A stretch of 64,000 nucleotides of DNA from Ruminococcus albus AD2013 (GCF_000526775.1 NZ_JAGS01000005.1:62001-126000), one strand, 5' to 3'; positions 24,113-32,366 are shown, counted from the first letter of the stretch. A program made the numbers and translations. The notes: generated by a model not told the origin, from the sequence alone.

Positions 24113-25721
24113 AGTCTGTCTCAAAACCCCATATCCGCACTGGATATGGGGTTAAATCATGCTATCAAAAACCAATATCTGTCAATAATAACATGAAATA
24201 GTGTATATACACCGTTATTCCAGCGGTGTATTGCATACTTTTTTAGATTCATGGCAGCAAATTTAAGCCTGACCCATTTGCTCACCTGGGAAAGACCTCT
24301 GAAATATGTGAATCGCATTGAGTGCTTTTCTTTTGCATCTGCAAACACTCTTTCAATCGTTTCTTTTCGTTTGTCATAAAGCTCTTTCATGCCGTATGTA
24401 TGCCGTATGTCTTCGACCTGTTCCAGATAACCGAGCCAGATATGCTTAGTTACTGTCTTTTCACTTTTAGCATTCTCTGTGCATTTGCTTTTGTTCGGAC
24501 AGTTTTTGCAGATATATCCTTTGCTTTTGTATTCTCTGTATCCTTCTCGGTTTGTAGTTGCATAATTTAAAACTTGGTTCTGCGGACATATCACACAGTC
24601 ATAATATTCATCAATGACATATTCATATGGTCTGAAAAAGCCGTTTTTACCCATCGGCCGTTTGTACGGCAGTACAGGTATCCTGCCGTCATCTATCACT
24701 TTCTTTGCTATCCATGGAGTTTTGTACCCTGCATCTATCACTGCATATTTTATCTGTTGAAACCGATTTGTCAGTCTGTCGTAAAGTCCGTCAAATGCTA
24801 CGCTGTCATGTACATTTCCGGGATTTAATGTCACATCCATAATGTAGCCGTGTTTATCGCAGGCTGTCTGTGCAGCGTATGCAAAGCACTTTTTATGTTC
24901 GCCCTTATGGAACACTCCGCACTCGGGGTCGGTAGTTGAAACGGTGACTTCTTTTGTTTTTATGTTTTCAACATTTTGTGTTGGATCTTCAGACATTTCA
25001 TCTGTTTTGTCCTTATTGGTTCCACTTCCGCCCGTTTTGTCATTCTTGTCATTGAACGGCTTCTTTCCGTGTTCTTCACGGTCTTCGTTTATTTCTTTCA
25101 TGAGCTGTTCTTCGTAAACCTTTGCTGCTTCGGGTACTGCTTTCTTTACAGCTTTTTTCATATTGGCATTTGCCTTGATATGTGTTCCGTCAATAAATAC
25201 AGCTTCGGGCGAAAGATAACCTGCTCCGTTGATCTCGGACAATATCCAGAAGAATATTTTTTCTGCCACATCTTCATTGAATCGATGCTTGAAGTTTCTG
25301 CTCAGCGTTGAAAAATGAGGCGTCTGCTCATTGAGAAGATATCCGCAGAACCAGCGGTAAGCTATATTCATCTTCACCTCCTCCGCCGTTTTGCGAAGTG
25401 AGGGGATACCGTATAAATGCTGTATCAGCACCATCTTGAACAGTACGACAGGATCCACTCCGGGTCTGCCGTTATCAAGACAGTACAAGTCCTCAACAAA
25501 ATCATAGATCTTATCGAAGTCTACTGCTTTGCTGATCTTCCTCAGAAGATGATCTTTTGGAACAAGTTCTTCTATGCTTATCATTTCCATCTGGTTCATA
25601 TCTTTCGGTATTTTCTTGAGCATTTCTATCACCCTATTTCATTATACCACATTTATGCAAAAAAGCCTACCACTTTTTTGAACCGCAGTTCATTTTAATG
25701 GTCGACTTTTGCGACAGACTG
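24113..25721 (-). mobile_element. IS1182-family insertion sequence inserted at a terminator
   Basis: A 1609-bp element with ends CAGTCTGTCTCAAAA and TTTTGCGACAGACTG (inverted, one mismatch). A 24-bp terminator hairpin is present on both flanks, so the target hairpin appears to have been duplicated. It encodes one transposase. Confidence 0.8.
24157..25632 (-). CDS. IS1182-family transposase (491 aa)
   Basis: N-terminal DUF772-type region (EELVPKDHLLRKISKAVDF, RPGVDPVVLFKMVLIQHLYG) and a DDE catalytic core: first Asp at FIDGTHIKANAN, second at VIDAGYKTPW, Glu in ERVFADAKEKHSMR. Between them is a Cys cluster (CVICPQNQ, ICKNCPNKSKC) typical of IS1182. The frame is complete, so the element may be active. 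Confidence 0.92.
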   Translation of the reverse strand: MIEMLKKIPKDMNQMEMISIEELVPKDHLLRKISKAVDFDKIYDFVEDLYCLDNGRPGVDPVVLFKMVLIQHLYGIPSLRKTAEEVKMNIAYRWFCGYLLNEQTPHFSTLSRNFKHRFNEDVAEKIFFWILSEINGAGYLSPEAVFIDGTHIKANANMKKAVKKAVPEAAKVYEEQLMKEINEDREEHGKKPFNDKNDKTGGSGTNKDKTDEMSEDPTQNVENIKTKEVTVSTTDPECGVFHKGEHKKCFAYAAQTACDKHGYIMDVTLNPGNVHDSVAFDGLYDRLTNRFQQIKYAVIDAGYKTPWIAKKVIDDGRIPVLPYKRPMGKNGFFRPYEYVIDEYYDCVICPQNQVLNYATTNREGYREYKSKGYICKNCPNKSKCTENAKSEKTVTKHIWLGYLEQVEDIRHTYGMKELYDKRKETIERVFADAKEKHSMRFTYFRGLSQVSKWVRLKFAAMNLKKYAIHRWNNGVYTLFHVIIDRYWFLIA

Positions 25722-25745
25722 AGAGCCTGATTCAAGTCAGGCTCT
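25722..25745. terminator. Terminator hairpin, right copy next to IS1182
   Basis: Identical stem-loop to 24089-24112, here with TTTCGTTTT after it on the plus strand. Confidence 0.7.
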
Positions 25746-25810
25746 TTCGTTTTGTGCATTTACAACAATTCTATGATGATTCAAGTCTTGACATTTATAT
25801 CGTTAAAGGC

Positions 25811-25860
25811 TTGACAAAACTGTTTATGTGTTATATACTGTATATACACCACATAAACAG
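25811..25860 (+). promoter_or_regulatory. gntR promoter with palindromic operator
   Basis: TTGACA (25811-25816), 17 nt, TATACT (25834-25839). An inverted repeat CTGTTTATGTG (25820-25830) / CACATAAACAG (25850-25860) embraces the -10 and start region. This is the probable autoregulatory site of the YtrA-type GntR protein encoded next. Confidence 0.8.
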
Positions 25861-25883
25861 TAAAGTCGAAAGGAGAGGATCAT

Positions 25884-26261
25884 TTGAAAATCTATCAGAA
25901 TTCAACCGAACCGATTTACAAACAGATAGCTGCCCAGCTCAGGGAGCAAATTCTGATTGGCAAACTCAAAGCAGGTGATCCGCTGCCATCGATCCGAGGT
26001 TTGGCTCAGGATCTGAAGATCAGTGTTATCACAACGATGAAGGCTTACGAGGAACTTTCTTCGGAAGGACTGGTGACTGCTTCAAAGGGCAAGGGCTACT
26101 ATGTAAATGCCCAGGACGAGCGGATGCTGAAAGAACAGCATATGCGGCAGCTTGAAAAGCACCTGTCAGATGCGATATACTCCGCAAGGATAGCAGGAGT
26201 TGGACTTGAAGAAGTAGAACAAACGCTTGAAATGCTATGGAGCATTGACGAGGTGTGCTGA
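25884..26261 (+). CDS. GntR-family repressor, YtrA type
   Basis: A 125-residue regulator starting at TTG (25884) after GGAGAGGATCAT. Residues 1-75 are a GntR winged helix (IYKQIAAQLREQILIGKLKA, LPSIRGLAQDLKISVITTMK, ELSSEGLVTASKGKGYYV), followed by a short dimerisation tail. This length and its partner ABC genes define the YtrA subfamily, which represses its own exporter operon until a cell-wall-active signal appears. The inverted repeat over its promoter supports autoregulation. Confidence 0.88.
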   Translation: MKIYQNSTEPIYKQIAAQLREQILIGKLKAGDPLPSIRGLAQDLKISVITTMKAYEELSSEGLVTASKGKGYYVNAQDERMLKEQHMRQLEKHLSDAIYSARIAGVGLEEVEQTLEMLWSIDEVC

Positions 26262-26262
26262 T

Positions 26263-26622
26263 ATGAATTGGGCAATATGGTATCTGCTGTTTATTGTTCT
26301 TTTCGCTTCGTATTATCAGCGCAGGAGACGAATGAGGCAGATCTTACACAAGCATATGATGAATAAAAGAAAAGGATTAAGCAATATGAACGAGCTTATC
26401 AAGGCATATATCGGCAATGATGTAATTATCTCCACAGGGTTCACTTCGGTAGACAGAACACTCGTAAAGGTCGAGGATAATTGGGCACAGCTTGAAACAA
26501 TGTCCGGCATAAAGACCATTAATCTTGAGTATGTTTCCGTTGTGCAGGAATACCCTCGTAAAAAAAAGGAAAGAAAAGCTCTGTTCGGGCATTATTCGGG
26601 GAATAAGGAGAATTGGAAATGA
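26263..26622 (+). CDS. Small membrane-anchored protein in exporter operon (119 aa)
   Basis: The ATG overlaps the last codons of the GntR gene (translational coupling). One N-terminal transmembrane helix (WAIWYLLFIVLFASYY) leads to a basic stretch and a soluble domain (ELIKAYIGNDVIISTGFTSV ... LVKVEDNWAQLE) resembling small Sm-like or DUF6897-type proteins. Its end overlaps the ABC ATPase start by 10 nt. Role unknown, presumably part of the exporter. Confidence 0.65.
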   Translation: MNWAIWYLLFIVLFASYYQRRRRMRQILHKHMMNKRKGLSNMNELIKAYIGNDVIISTGFTSVDRTLVKVEDNWAQLETMSGIKTINLEYVSVVQEYPRKKKERKALFGHYSGNKENWK

Positions 26623-27506
26623 ATAACGCAATTGAGATCAACGGCATTACCAAGAAATACAAGGATTTTACGCTCGGTGGGGTTCAGGCGGTCGTTCCCT
26701 GCGGATTTGCAACGGCTCTCATCGGTGCAAACGGTGCCGGAAAAACCACACTAATCGATATTCTCTGCGGTGTTACAGGCAAAACAGGCGGTAAAGCCGT
26801 ATATTTCGGTGATATGACCGACACTGACGATGACAAGCTCCGCAACCGTATCGGCTATTGTTCTTCGGCTAACTTCTTCCCGATGGATTGGACGCTTAAA
26901 AAAATCGCTGATTCTATGGAACTTGGTTTTGATAACTTTGACAGACAGCGATTTGCAGAGCTTTGCAAACGCTTCAAGCTCGGTGTTCCGACTGAAAAGA
27001 AGCAGAAGAAGCTCATGAAGCTCTCAGACGGCAACAAGATGCGTACCTTCCTTGCAGCGGTGCTTGCAAGAGATACAGAGCTGCTTGTACTTGACGAGCC
27101 TGCATCATCGCTTGATCCGCTTGCCCGTGATGTGTTATGCGACCTGTTCAGGGAGTATCTGAGTGAGCGTGACGGCGAACGCTCAGTGCTGTTCTCCACC
27201 CACAATATCGCTGATATGGAGTATGCCACCGACTATGCGATCTTCATGGCGAACGGCAAGGTCATCGAACAGGGCTTTGTTGAGGACTTGAAAGAAAAAT
27301 ACATACTCGTTCACGGCGATGCGGAAAACGCTGACAAGGCAAGACCTTTTATGATCTCTTTTTCAGGCGGACGGACGGGCTTTGAGGGAATCGCCCTTGC
27401 AGAAAATGCCGAAATGCTGCGAGCATACGACACTGCTGTCGAAACGCCCACATTACAGCAGCTTAGTGTCGGCATACTCAGAAAGGCGGAGGAAGATGAA
27501 AAGTAA
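26613..27506 (+). CDS. ABC transporter ATP-binding protein
   Basis: A 297-residue ATPase with Walker A GANGAGKTT (near residue 37), signature region KLSDGNKMRTFLAAVLARD and Walker B LLVLDEPASSLDP, followed by the H-loop STHNI. It powers the two permeases downstream, probably exporting a peptide or lipid-active compound, as in YtrB-type systems. The signature LSDGN in place of LSGGQ is common in this subgroup. Confidence 0.92.
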   Translation: MEMNNAIEINGITKKYKDFTLGGVQAVVPCGFATALIGANGAGKTTLIDILCGVTGKTGGKAVYFGDMTDTDDDKLRNRIGYCSSANFFPMDWTLKKIADSMELGFDNFDRQRFAELCKRFKLGVPTEKKQKKLMKLSDGNKMRTFLAAVLARDTELLVLDEPASSLDPLARDVLCDLFREYLSERDGERSVLFSTHNIADMEYATDYAIFMANGKVIEQGFVEDLKEKYILVHGDAENADKARPFMISFSGGRTGFEGIALAENAEMLRAYDTAVETPTLQQLSVGILRKAEEDEK

Positions 27507-28188
27507 TTCACTTACGCTCTCTCAGGCACATAAGATCTATACCGGAGACAGTATGGGAATGTTTGCTTTGAAGCTCAGTATTGGCGGGATATTGATGTAT
27601 TCTGCAACCATTTTCACCTTTTTTATTATCATGCTGCTCTCGGAGGGAAATGTATCGGATGCCCTGAAGGAATTGAGCGGAACTGCGTTAATAAACACAT
27701 TTTTAACTATGGATGCAGGCATTGTCCTGATGATAACGGGGCTTATCCACTATGATAAGCAATTTCCGGGTGGTAAATATTTCAGAACGGTAAACGGTGG
27801 GTTTGATACATACAGAAAAATGAAAAATGCCTCGCTGATAGCTCGTGTGATCGCTCTTATATCAATTATGGGCGCCGGTGCGATCATTGACCGTCTGGGG
27901 CTGTTCAAGCTATCATTCGGAACAAATGATGTGATCTATATCGGAGCATTTCTTTTGATCTCGATCGGGCTGGTAAACTTCATGAACCTGATCAAAAACC
28001 CTGCCGTCAGAGGACTTTCAACACCATTCATCATTTTTGCGGCAGGATTGCTGGGTGTGATACTTCCGAACATTCTGGACGGAAAGATCTATTTTGCTCT
28101 TGCAGTTGCAGTGATAGCAGTACCATTCATCGTGATATCGCAAAAGGTGATGCTAAACGACTATAAAAAGAATAAATGGAATAAATAA
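27496..28188 (+). CDS. ABC permease subunit (230 aa)
   Basis: The ATG at 27496 with GGCGGAGGAAG in front overlaps the ATPase end by 11 nt. Six hydrophobic segments are visible. It has no known enzymatic motif. The arrangement of ATPase followed by two permeases of 230 residues each fits a heterodimeric membrane part of an antimicrobial-type exporter. Confidence 0.75.
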   Translation: MKSNSLTLSQAHKIYTGDSMGMFALKLSIGGILMYSATIFTFFIIMLLSEGNVSDALKELSGTALINTFLTMDAGIVLMITGLIHYDKQFPGGKYFRTVNGGFDTYRKMKNASLIARVIALISIMGAGAIIDRLGLFKLSFGTNDVIYIGAFLLISIGLVNFMNLIKNPAVRGLSTPFIIFAAGLLGVILPNILDGKIYFALAVAVIAVPFIVISQKVMLNDYKKNKWNK

Positions 28189-28203
28189 AGGAGATGTTCA
28201 GCT

Positions 28204-28896
28204 ATGAATAAAGTTGCAAGCGGTATAAAGCTATATACCCAAGCGGCAGCACATCCGTTCACGATCGGATTTGGGCTGTTTATGATGATCGGAATGTCGT
28301 TGGCTTTTATCATAGATCCCGATCCTGTCGGAAGTGATGAATATTTATCCATGCTCGGAGCGATCCAAATGGGTAATATCGGAACAGTTTATATGGTGAT
28401 CATTGCAAGTGCAAAGCTGATGCAGAACAAATTTTACAGTTCCTGCAATTGCGCCAAAGAACTGTTTACAATAGGTCCGGTGGCTGCGGTCACGGTTCTG
28501 AATATGTTATATGACACATTACTTGCTGTTTCAGCTTACGTCAATCTCGGTGTTGAGGGACTTTCCGATACGCTAATATTCAACACAATAAGCAGTATGC
28601 TGATAATCATTATAGGTGGCTGCTATGGTAAAGTAGGTGTACCATTTGTTGCAGCAATACAGTTCATTGCGTATATGCTTTTTGTCTCTTTCCCATTTTC
28701 GATCAGACTTGCATCATTCACGCAAAAACTTCTCGGACATCATCTGATGACCGCAGTCATATTTACCGTATGCGGTTATATTCTTGCTATCGCTGTTACT
28801 CTTGTGCTTGAAAACATCTGGTGGAAAAAAGGCGACAAGTTCGCAGCTCCTAAAAAAGCATTGCTGGCGGCGCTGGAGGTGCAAGCTAATGAATAA
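28204..28896 (+). CDS. ABC permease subunit (230 aa)
   Basis: SD AAAGGAGATG, 15 nt after the first permease. Six predicted membrane helices, same length as its partner but diverged in sequence. The C-terminus (NIWWKKGDKF) is basic and cytosolic. Confidence 0.75.
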   Translation: MNKVASGIKLYTQAAAHPFTIGFGLFMMIGMSLAFIIDPDPVGSDEYLSMLGAIQMGNIGTVYMVIIASAKLMQNKFYSSCNCAKELFTIGPVAAVTVLNMLYDTLLAVSAYVNLGVEGLSDTLIFNTISSMLIIIIGGCYGKVGVPFVAAIQFIAYMLFVSFPFSIRLASFTQKLLGHHLMTAVIFTVCGYILAIAVTLVLENIWWKKGDKFAAPKKALLAALEVQANE

Positions 28897-29086
28897 GAAG
28901 GCAAAGTATATAAATTTAGCTGCTCAGTGTGTTCTCTATATCTCGGTAGCTGTGTTCTCCATTACCAATATCATGGATATAGAGCTTCCTGATGCTGTAA
29001 TTATCATTCTGATGGTGCTTGACCTGCTGACCATTCCGGCATTTATGTATGCTTATGTGAAAAGTATGGAAGGAGACAGTAAATGA
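28889..29086 (+). CDS. Two-helix membrane protein (65 aa)
   Basis: Starts inside the end of the permease gene (8-nt overlap) after GGAGGTGCAAGCTA. Two transmembrane helices of about 20 residues. Function unknown; probably an accessory or immunity-like subunit of the exporter. Confidence 0.6.
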   Translation: MNKKAKYINLAAQCVLYISVAVFSITNIMDIELPDAVIIILMVLDLLTIPAFMYAYVKSMEGDSK

Positions 29087-29111
29087 GGACACACCAAAAC
29101 GGAGGTGCGAT

Positions 29112-29321
29112 ATGAAAACGGCAGTAAAGATACTGGTTCTGATCTGCGGTGTATGCACGGTAATATGCGGGATATGGTTTCTTGTGGCAGGTATAATGGA
29201 TATTCCCGTGCCGAAGCCCGTCACTGTATTATTCTGCATCGGCTGTCTTGTGTCGGGGATAGTGAATATCAAAAACGCCTTCAAAGGCGGAAAAAAGGAG
29301 CATCATCGTGAAGATACTTAA
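29112..29321 (+). CDS. Two-helix membrane protein (69 aa)
   Basis: SD GGAGGTGCGAT precedes the ATG. Two membrane helices (VLICGVCTVICGIWFLV and VTVLFCIGCLVSGIVNI) and a basic tail. The end overlaps the LspA-like gene by 14 nt. It resembles the preceding small protein in layout but not clearly in sequence. Confidence 0.55.
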   Translation: MKTAVKILVLICGVCTVICGIWFLVAGIMDIPVPKPVTVLFCIGCLVSGIVNIKNAFKGGKKEHHREDT

Positions 29322-29808
29322 ACGTGTGATTACGATCATCGGTCTGTGTATCATTGACCAGCTTATCAAGATAGTGATAGATCACCGGTTTATGACCTCA
29401 AGACTTGAAATAGAGCATATTTTCGGGTTTCACACAAAGATGAATACACAGCAGCTTTCTATATTCAATAACGAACTCGGACTTGATTTGGGGCTTGGAG
29501 TGCTTAATGTAATAAATATCATAGCTATGGTATTGATGATAACCTTCTATGTATATCTGAAAAGAAATTATAGTGATAAAAGACTTGTTGACCCAGCCAT
29601 GATCCTGTTCACATCAGGTATAGTCTGTTCACTCATAGATAAGATCTGTTGGGGCGGCAGTCTTGATTATATTCTGTTTTTCAGGCAGATAAGTGATCTG
29701 AAGGACATTTACCTTTTAGCAGGAGCTGTACTGATCATATTATTTATTATAAGGCAAGGCATTGAGGACAGCAAGGCAAAAAGACAAAACAAAGCAGACC
29801 GATCTTGA
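29308..29808 (+). CDS. Signal peptidase II (LspA)-like membrane protein
   Basis: A 166-residue protein with four hydrophobic segments and a GTG start after AAAAAGGAGCATCATC. The LspA catalytic pattern is partly present: IDQLIKIVID near residue 17, GIVCSLIDKICWGGSLDY near 108-125 (Asp in LIDK) and a later Asp in SDLKDIYLLAG. In true LspA the Asn in NLIDR is conserved; here it is Ser. It may therefore be a diverged lipoprotein signal peptidase or a resistance-type homologue (LspA is the target of globomycin). It closes the exporter operon. Confidence 0.65.
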   Translation: MKILKRVITIIGLCIIDQLIKIVIDHRFMTSRLEIEHIFGFHTKMNTQQLSIFNNELGLDLGLGVLNVINIIAMVLMITFYVYLKRNYSDKRLVDPAMILFTSGIVCSLIDKICWGGSLDYILFFRQISDLKDIYLLAGAVLIILFIIRQGIEDSKAKRQNKADRS

Positions 29809-29827
29809 TTTATAGGAGGTTATACTT

Positions 29828-29875
29828 ATGGAAAAGAATGGACGCAGCCTTATCATCTTTTACCATAAACAATGA
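29828..29875 (+). CDS. Possible 15-residue peptide after the LspA-like gene
   Basis: TAGGAGGTTATACTT gives a near-ideal SD for ATG at 29828, yet the frame (MEKNGRSLIIFYHKQ) stops after 15 codons. It is either a truncated gene start or a small peptide. Low confidence. Confidence 0.3.
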   Translation: MEKNGRSLIIFYHKQ

Positions 29876-29932
29876 TTTGTTTTTAGGCAAATATAATACA
29901 CTGAAATCTTTTTGTAGTTTATAAGTGATTTT

Positions 29933-29948
29933 GTGTCACGCGTGACAC
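29933..29948. repeat. Isolated double box (GTGTCAC-GC-GTGACAC)
   Basis: Between the end of the exporter operon and the bidirectional terminator. The following ACGTGAT is shared with the copy at 23164. Confidence 0.8.
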
Positions 29949-29997
29949 ACGTGATTCACCTACTGCATTTACCCTTCCTTCTGGCATCCTTAGAATA

Positions 29998-30042
29998 AAA
30001 AAGAAGTCTGTGGAAACTTTGCCCACAGACTTCTTTTACATT
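29998..30042. terminator. Bidirectional terminator
   Basis: AAGAAGTCTGTGG / CCACAGACTTCTT, 13-bp stem, with A and T runs on either side. It separates the exporter operon from the convergent ChW gene. Confidence 0.8.
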
Positions 30043-30060
30043 ATCATTTCTTCTCAGTGA

Positions 30061-30615
30061 TTATCTTCTTGGAACTAATCTGAACTCTATTGCTTCCATA
30101 CGCAGACCCTGACCTGTTGTTCCTGCTACAGCGTTGTCTCTTACCCAGTTCATCCAGCCGATATTCTGTACATGAGCACGGTACTCTACTATGTAATCTT
30201 TTGCCAGACTTCCTGTAAGCTGGATCTGAACTGCTTCTATAGCTCTGCTTTTACCAGTTGTACCTGAGCTAATCCAGTTATTGACAGGAGCAGAACTGTA
30301 TCCTGTCCAGCCAAAGTTAGCCTGATGAGTTCTTATCTTTACTAAACTATCTCTATATTTGTTTTCATCTGCACTAAGGTATATATATATACTCTCAAGT
30401 CTCAGGCTTTGTCCTACAGTTCCACAAATACCACCCTCACCTACATAATTTTGCCAACCAATATCCTGGACATGTCCCTTTGCGTATAACCATGCACCAC
30501 CATAAGCACTAGCTTTCAGTGAGTGATTCGGCAGTACAAATGCCACAAGTGCGAATGCTGTAACAAGTGCTGTTACAAGTGAGATCAGCTTGTTTTTTTT
30601 GCTTGTGTTTTTCAT
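30061..30615 (-). CDS. Secreted ChW-repeat protein (184 aa)
   Basis: A signal peptide (basic start, LISLVTALVTAFALVAFVLP, cleavage near SLKASA) is followed by three ChW repeats (clostridial hydrophobic repeats with conserved Trp). The best are YAKGHVQDIGWQNYVGEGG and YRAHVQNIGWMNWVRDNA, each ending in GTxGQxLRxEAIxxxL; the middle one is HQANFGWTGYSS. ChW repeats mediate protein or carbohydrate contacts on secreted Clostridial proteins. There is no catalytic domain or sortase motif, so it is a free secreted protein. AGGAGGTTTTTATC precedes the ATG. Confidence 0.88.
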   Translation of the reverse strand: MKNTSKKNKLISLVTALVTAFALVAFVLPNHSLKASAYGGAWLYAKGHVQDIGWQNYVGEGGICGTVGQSLRLESIYIYLSADENKYRDSLVKIRTHQANFGWTGYSSAPVNNWISSGTTGKSRAIEAVQIQLTGSLAKDYIVEYRAHVQNIGWMNWVRDNAVAGTTGQGLRMEAIEFRLVPRR

Positions 30616-30866
30616 GATAAAAACCTCCTAAAAATATGTTTTGTGTATCCCGACGTTATATTCAATAATTGCCGGTATCAATATTATAAATCGAATTGTT
30701 AGATTTGTCAATTAAAAATATTAAAGAGTTCATATTTTTTCAAAATATATTAGTTTTGACTTTATTTCATTTTTATATTAAGTTCATTATTACCAAACAT
30801 TTATAGCTTAATGGATTATATGACAGCGACTACCACTCCCCTCCCCCACAAAAAAAGAGCTGCACA
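30616..30866. other. Promoter region of the ChW gene, AT-rich spacer
   Basis: A TATAAT (minus strand, near 30686) with AATTC four nt upstream is the likely -10 of the ChW gene. The remaining AT-rich 150 nt, including a CTCCCCTCCCCC run near 30838, show no gene. Confidence 0.4.
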
Positions 30867-30880
30867 TCAAACAGCCCATG
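30847..30880 (-). terminator. Terminator overlapping the 30867 gene stop
   Basis: GGGCTG-N9-CAGCTC then T7 on the minus strand. The 5' arm includes the last codons and stop of the gene. Confidence 0.65.
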
Positions 30881-31235
30881 TCCTTCTCATCATCGGGCAA
30901 TTTTTCCTATAACTTCTCGCCTCAAATTTATCTGTAAGATCTTTTGCAAAAAGTGCAGCACTTCTTTTATCAGAAAAAACAAAATTGTTATCGAGATCGG
31001 TCAGTTTGAAAAAATCTATGTTGTTCTGCAAGGCAGGCTTTTTTATTTTCGTTTTGAAATCAGTGTATCCGCCTTTTCTGAAATACTCTATCTGCGCTTC
31101 GTAAATGCAAAATTCCTGTCGGGGAATAGGATCACCAGGAATATAATACAGATGTTCACGAACTACATATACTGTACTTCCTGCTTCAATACCGTATTTT
31201 TTGCTTATATAATTGCTGCTTAGAAATTTATCCAT
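30867..31235 (-). CDS. Hypothetical protein (122 aa)
   Basis: A single-gene unit: leader copy F upstream, SD CGGAGGTATATCAA, terminator at the stop codon. It is a basic/aromatic protein without Cys pairs or membrane helices; SNYISKKYGIEAGSTVYVVR at the start could be a small beta-barrel. Function unknown. Confidence 0.6.
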   Translation of the reverse strand: MDKFLSSNYISKKYGIEAGSTVYVVREHLYYIPGDPIPRQEFCIYEAQIEYFRKGGYTDFKTKIKKPALQNNIDFFKLTDLDNNFVFSDKRSAALFAKDLTDKFEARSYRKNCPMMRRTWAV

Positions 31236-31264
31236 TTGATATACCTCCGTTTCATGTTTTTGAG

Positions 31265-31302
31265 CTCCAAATCATCAGTAAAATACACTCATGGTTATTA
31301 TA
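31265..31302 (-). promoter_or_regulatory. Promoter plus leader element (copy F)
   Basis: AATTC-N3-TATAAT, then GATGATTTGGAG after 20 nt; GTGTATTTT / AAAAACAT can close an outer stem. Confidence 0.5.
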
Positions 31303-31339
31303 TCTGAATTTTAAGTATAATAAAACTCCCCCGATAATA

Positions 31340-31420
31340 AGGGCAGCGCTGATATAGAAGTTTTAAGTCATGGTATTTCTGATGCAAAGTCAGAAGTGCT
31401 ATGGCGTTTCTATTGACAGT
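31340..31420 (-). repeat. Terminator-plus-tag repeat (copy 3)
   Basis: The minus strand shows CGCCATAGCACTTCTGAC, a loop, GTATTTCTGATG in the reverse sense, then AAAACTTCTATATCAGCGC. It is about 80 percent identical to copy 2 at 13205-13262, though 18 kb away. Confidence 0.55.
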
Positions 31421-31441
31421 GCATAGATGACGTGCTATAAT
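31413..31441 (+). promoter_or_regulatory. Consensus promoter of 31481-31720
   Basis: TTGACA, 17 nt, TATAAT on the plus strand. The transcript then contains GATTTATATGGAG, similar to the leader core, but here GGAG serves as the SD. Confidence 0.75.
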
Positions 31442-31480
31442 GGTAACTAACATAATTCGGGATTTATATGGAGTTAATAT

Positions 31481-31720
31481 ATGAAAGTATTTTTGCTATG
31501 GCATATACACGAGTTAACTGATGATTTTGGTACACACGATGAAGAAAAGCTAATTGGTGTATTTTCATCTTCCAAAATAGCTAATGACACCATTCAAAAG
31601 TTCAAAAATCTGGATGGATTCAGAGATTATTCTTTAGATTGTTTTATGATAGAAGAATACGAGGTGGATAAACCAACAAATTGGACGGAGGGGTTCTCTA
31701 CTGTTCGATGGACTGAATAA
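31481..31720 (+). CDS. DUF7336-like protein (79 aa)
   Basis: MKVFLLWHIHELTDDFGTHD and EEKLIGVFSSSKIANDTIQ match a widespread short bacterial family that I know as DUF7336 (VYLLxHVHEL...KLIGVYSS). It ends in NWTEGF. Cytosolic, no known function. GGAG at 31470 is the SD, and a consensus promoter lies upstream. It stands alone on the plus strand among minus-strand genes. Confidence 0.75.
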   Translation: MKVFLLWHIHELTDDFGTHDEEKLIGVFSSSKIANDTIQKFKNLDGFRDYSLDCFMIEEYEVDKPTNWTEGFSTVRWTE

Positions 31721-31781
31721 TCAACTCAACTGGAATTATGATAAATTCTGGGTTTATCTTAGCAGTTGAATAAAATACAAT

Positions 31782-31832
31782 GCCCCGAAGCACTTTGAAG
31801 TGCTTCGGGGCAATACTTCTATATGGGTATCT
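31782..31832 (+). repeat. Terminator-plus-tag repeat (copy 4)
   Basis: GCCCCGAAGCACTT / AAGTGCTTCGGGGC is a perfect 14-bp stem, then AATACTTCTATATGGGTATC. It ends the 31481-31720 transcript. The tag replaces a normal U-tract. Confidence 0.7.
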
Positions 31833-31856
31833 GTTTTAATTCGAGGGAGTATATGA

Positions 31857-32366
31857 TCAAGATATTTTAACGGGGTCGATAGTGAAACATTTTTTTGATG
31901 TATTATTGAGATATTCGAGAACTTCTTCAGCCTCTTTTATATTTTCGAATACAGTTGCTTTAGCTTTATCTGCTGTAAGAGAATAATCCAGTCCCCTATA
32001 AGAAGCCATCTCAACATATTCAGGCTTGTGATTTTTATAGTAAAACACGATATATCCTGCAATTTGAGGAGATACCTTATCTTCTTGTTTCTTTTCCTCG
32101 TAAGGGAAAATCATAGCATCCCAATTATCATGGTTTGCACAGTCGTTTGCCCAGGCAGAATATGGTGTGATCTCACAATCCTCAAATTCTCCATAAGCAG
32201 ACGTTTCAGTAAGATCAATTTTATTTTCTAAAAGAATATCCTCTGCTCGATCTCTTATTGCTGCCAGAAAATCTTTTCTCATCTGACAGTTCGCTTCAGC
32301 ATAAGTATTATATACTACAGGCTTTTCTATCTCTCTTTCCCAGACTTCAACGTAAATATATTTCAT
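31857..32366 (-). CDS. Hypothetical protein (169 aa), last gene of a six-gene operon
   Basis: SD CGGAGGAACACATT, 21 nt after the previous stop. It begins MKYIYVEVWEREIEKPVVYN, a pattern of small plasmid/phage proteins, and is acidic and soluble. Function unknown. The six genes 34299 to 31857 are co-directional with short spacings and one promoter (leader copy G). Confidence 0.6.
   Translation of the reverse strand: MKYIYVEVWEREIEKPVVYNTYAEANCQMRKDFLAAIRDRAEDILLENKIDLTETSAYGEFEDCEITPYSAWANDCANHDNWDAMIFPYEEKKQEDKVSPQIAGYIVFYYKNHKPEYVEMASYRGLDYSLTADKAKATVFENIKEAEEVLEYLNNTSKKCFTIDPVKIS

Noticed and set aside
24157..25632. Toxin-antitoxin or other partner genes near the IS1182 element
   Set aside because: The small ORFs on the plus strand inside it are antisense shadows of the transposase.
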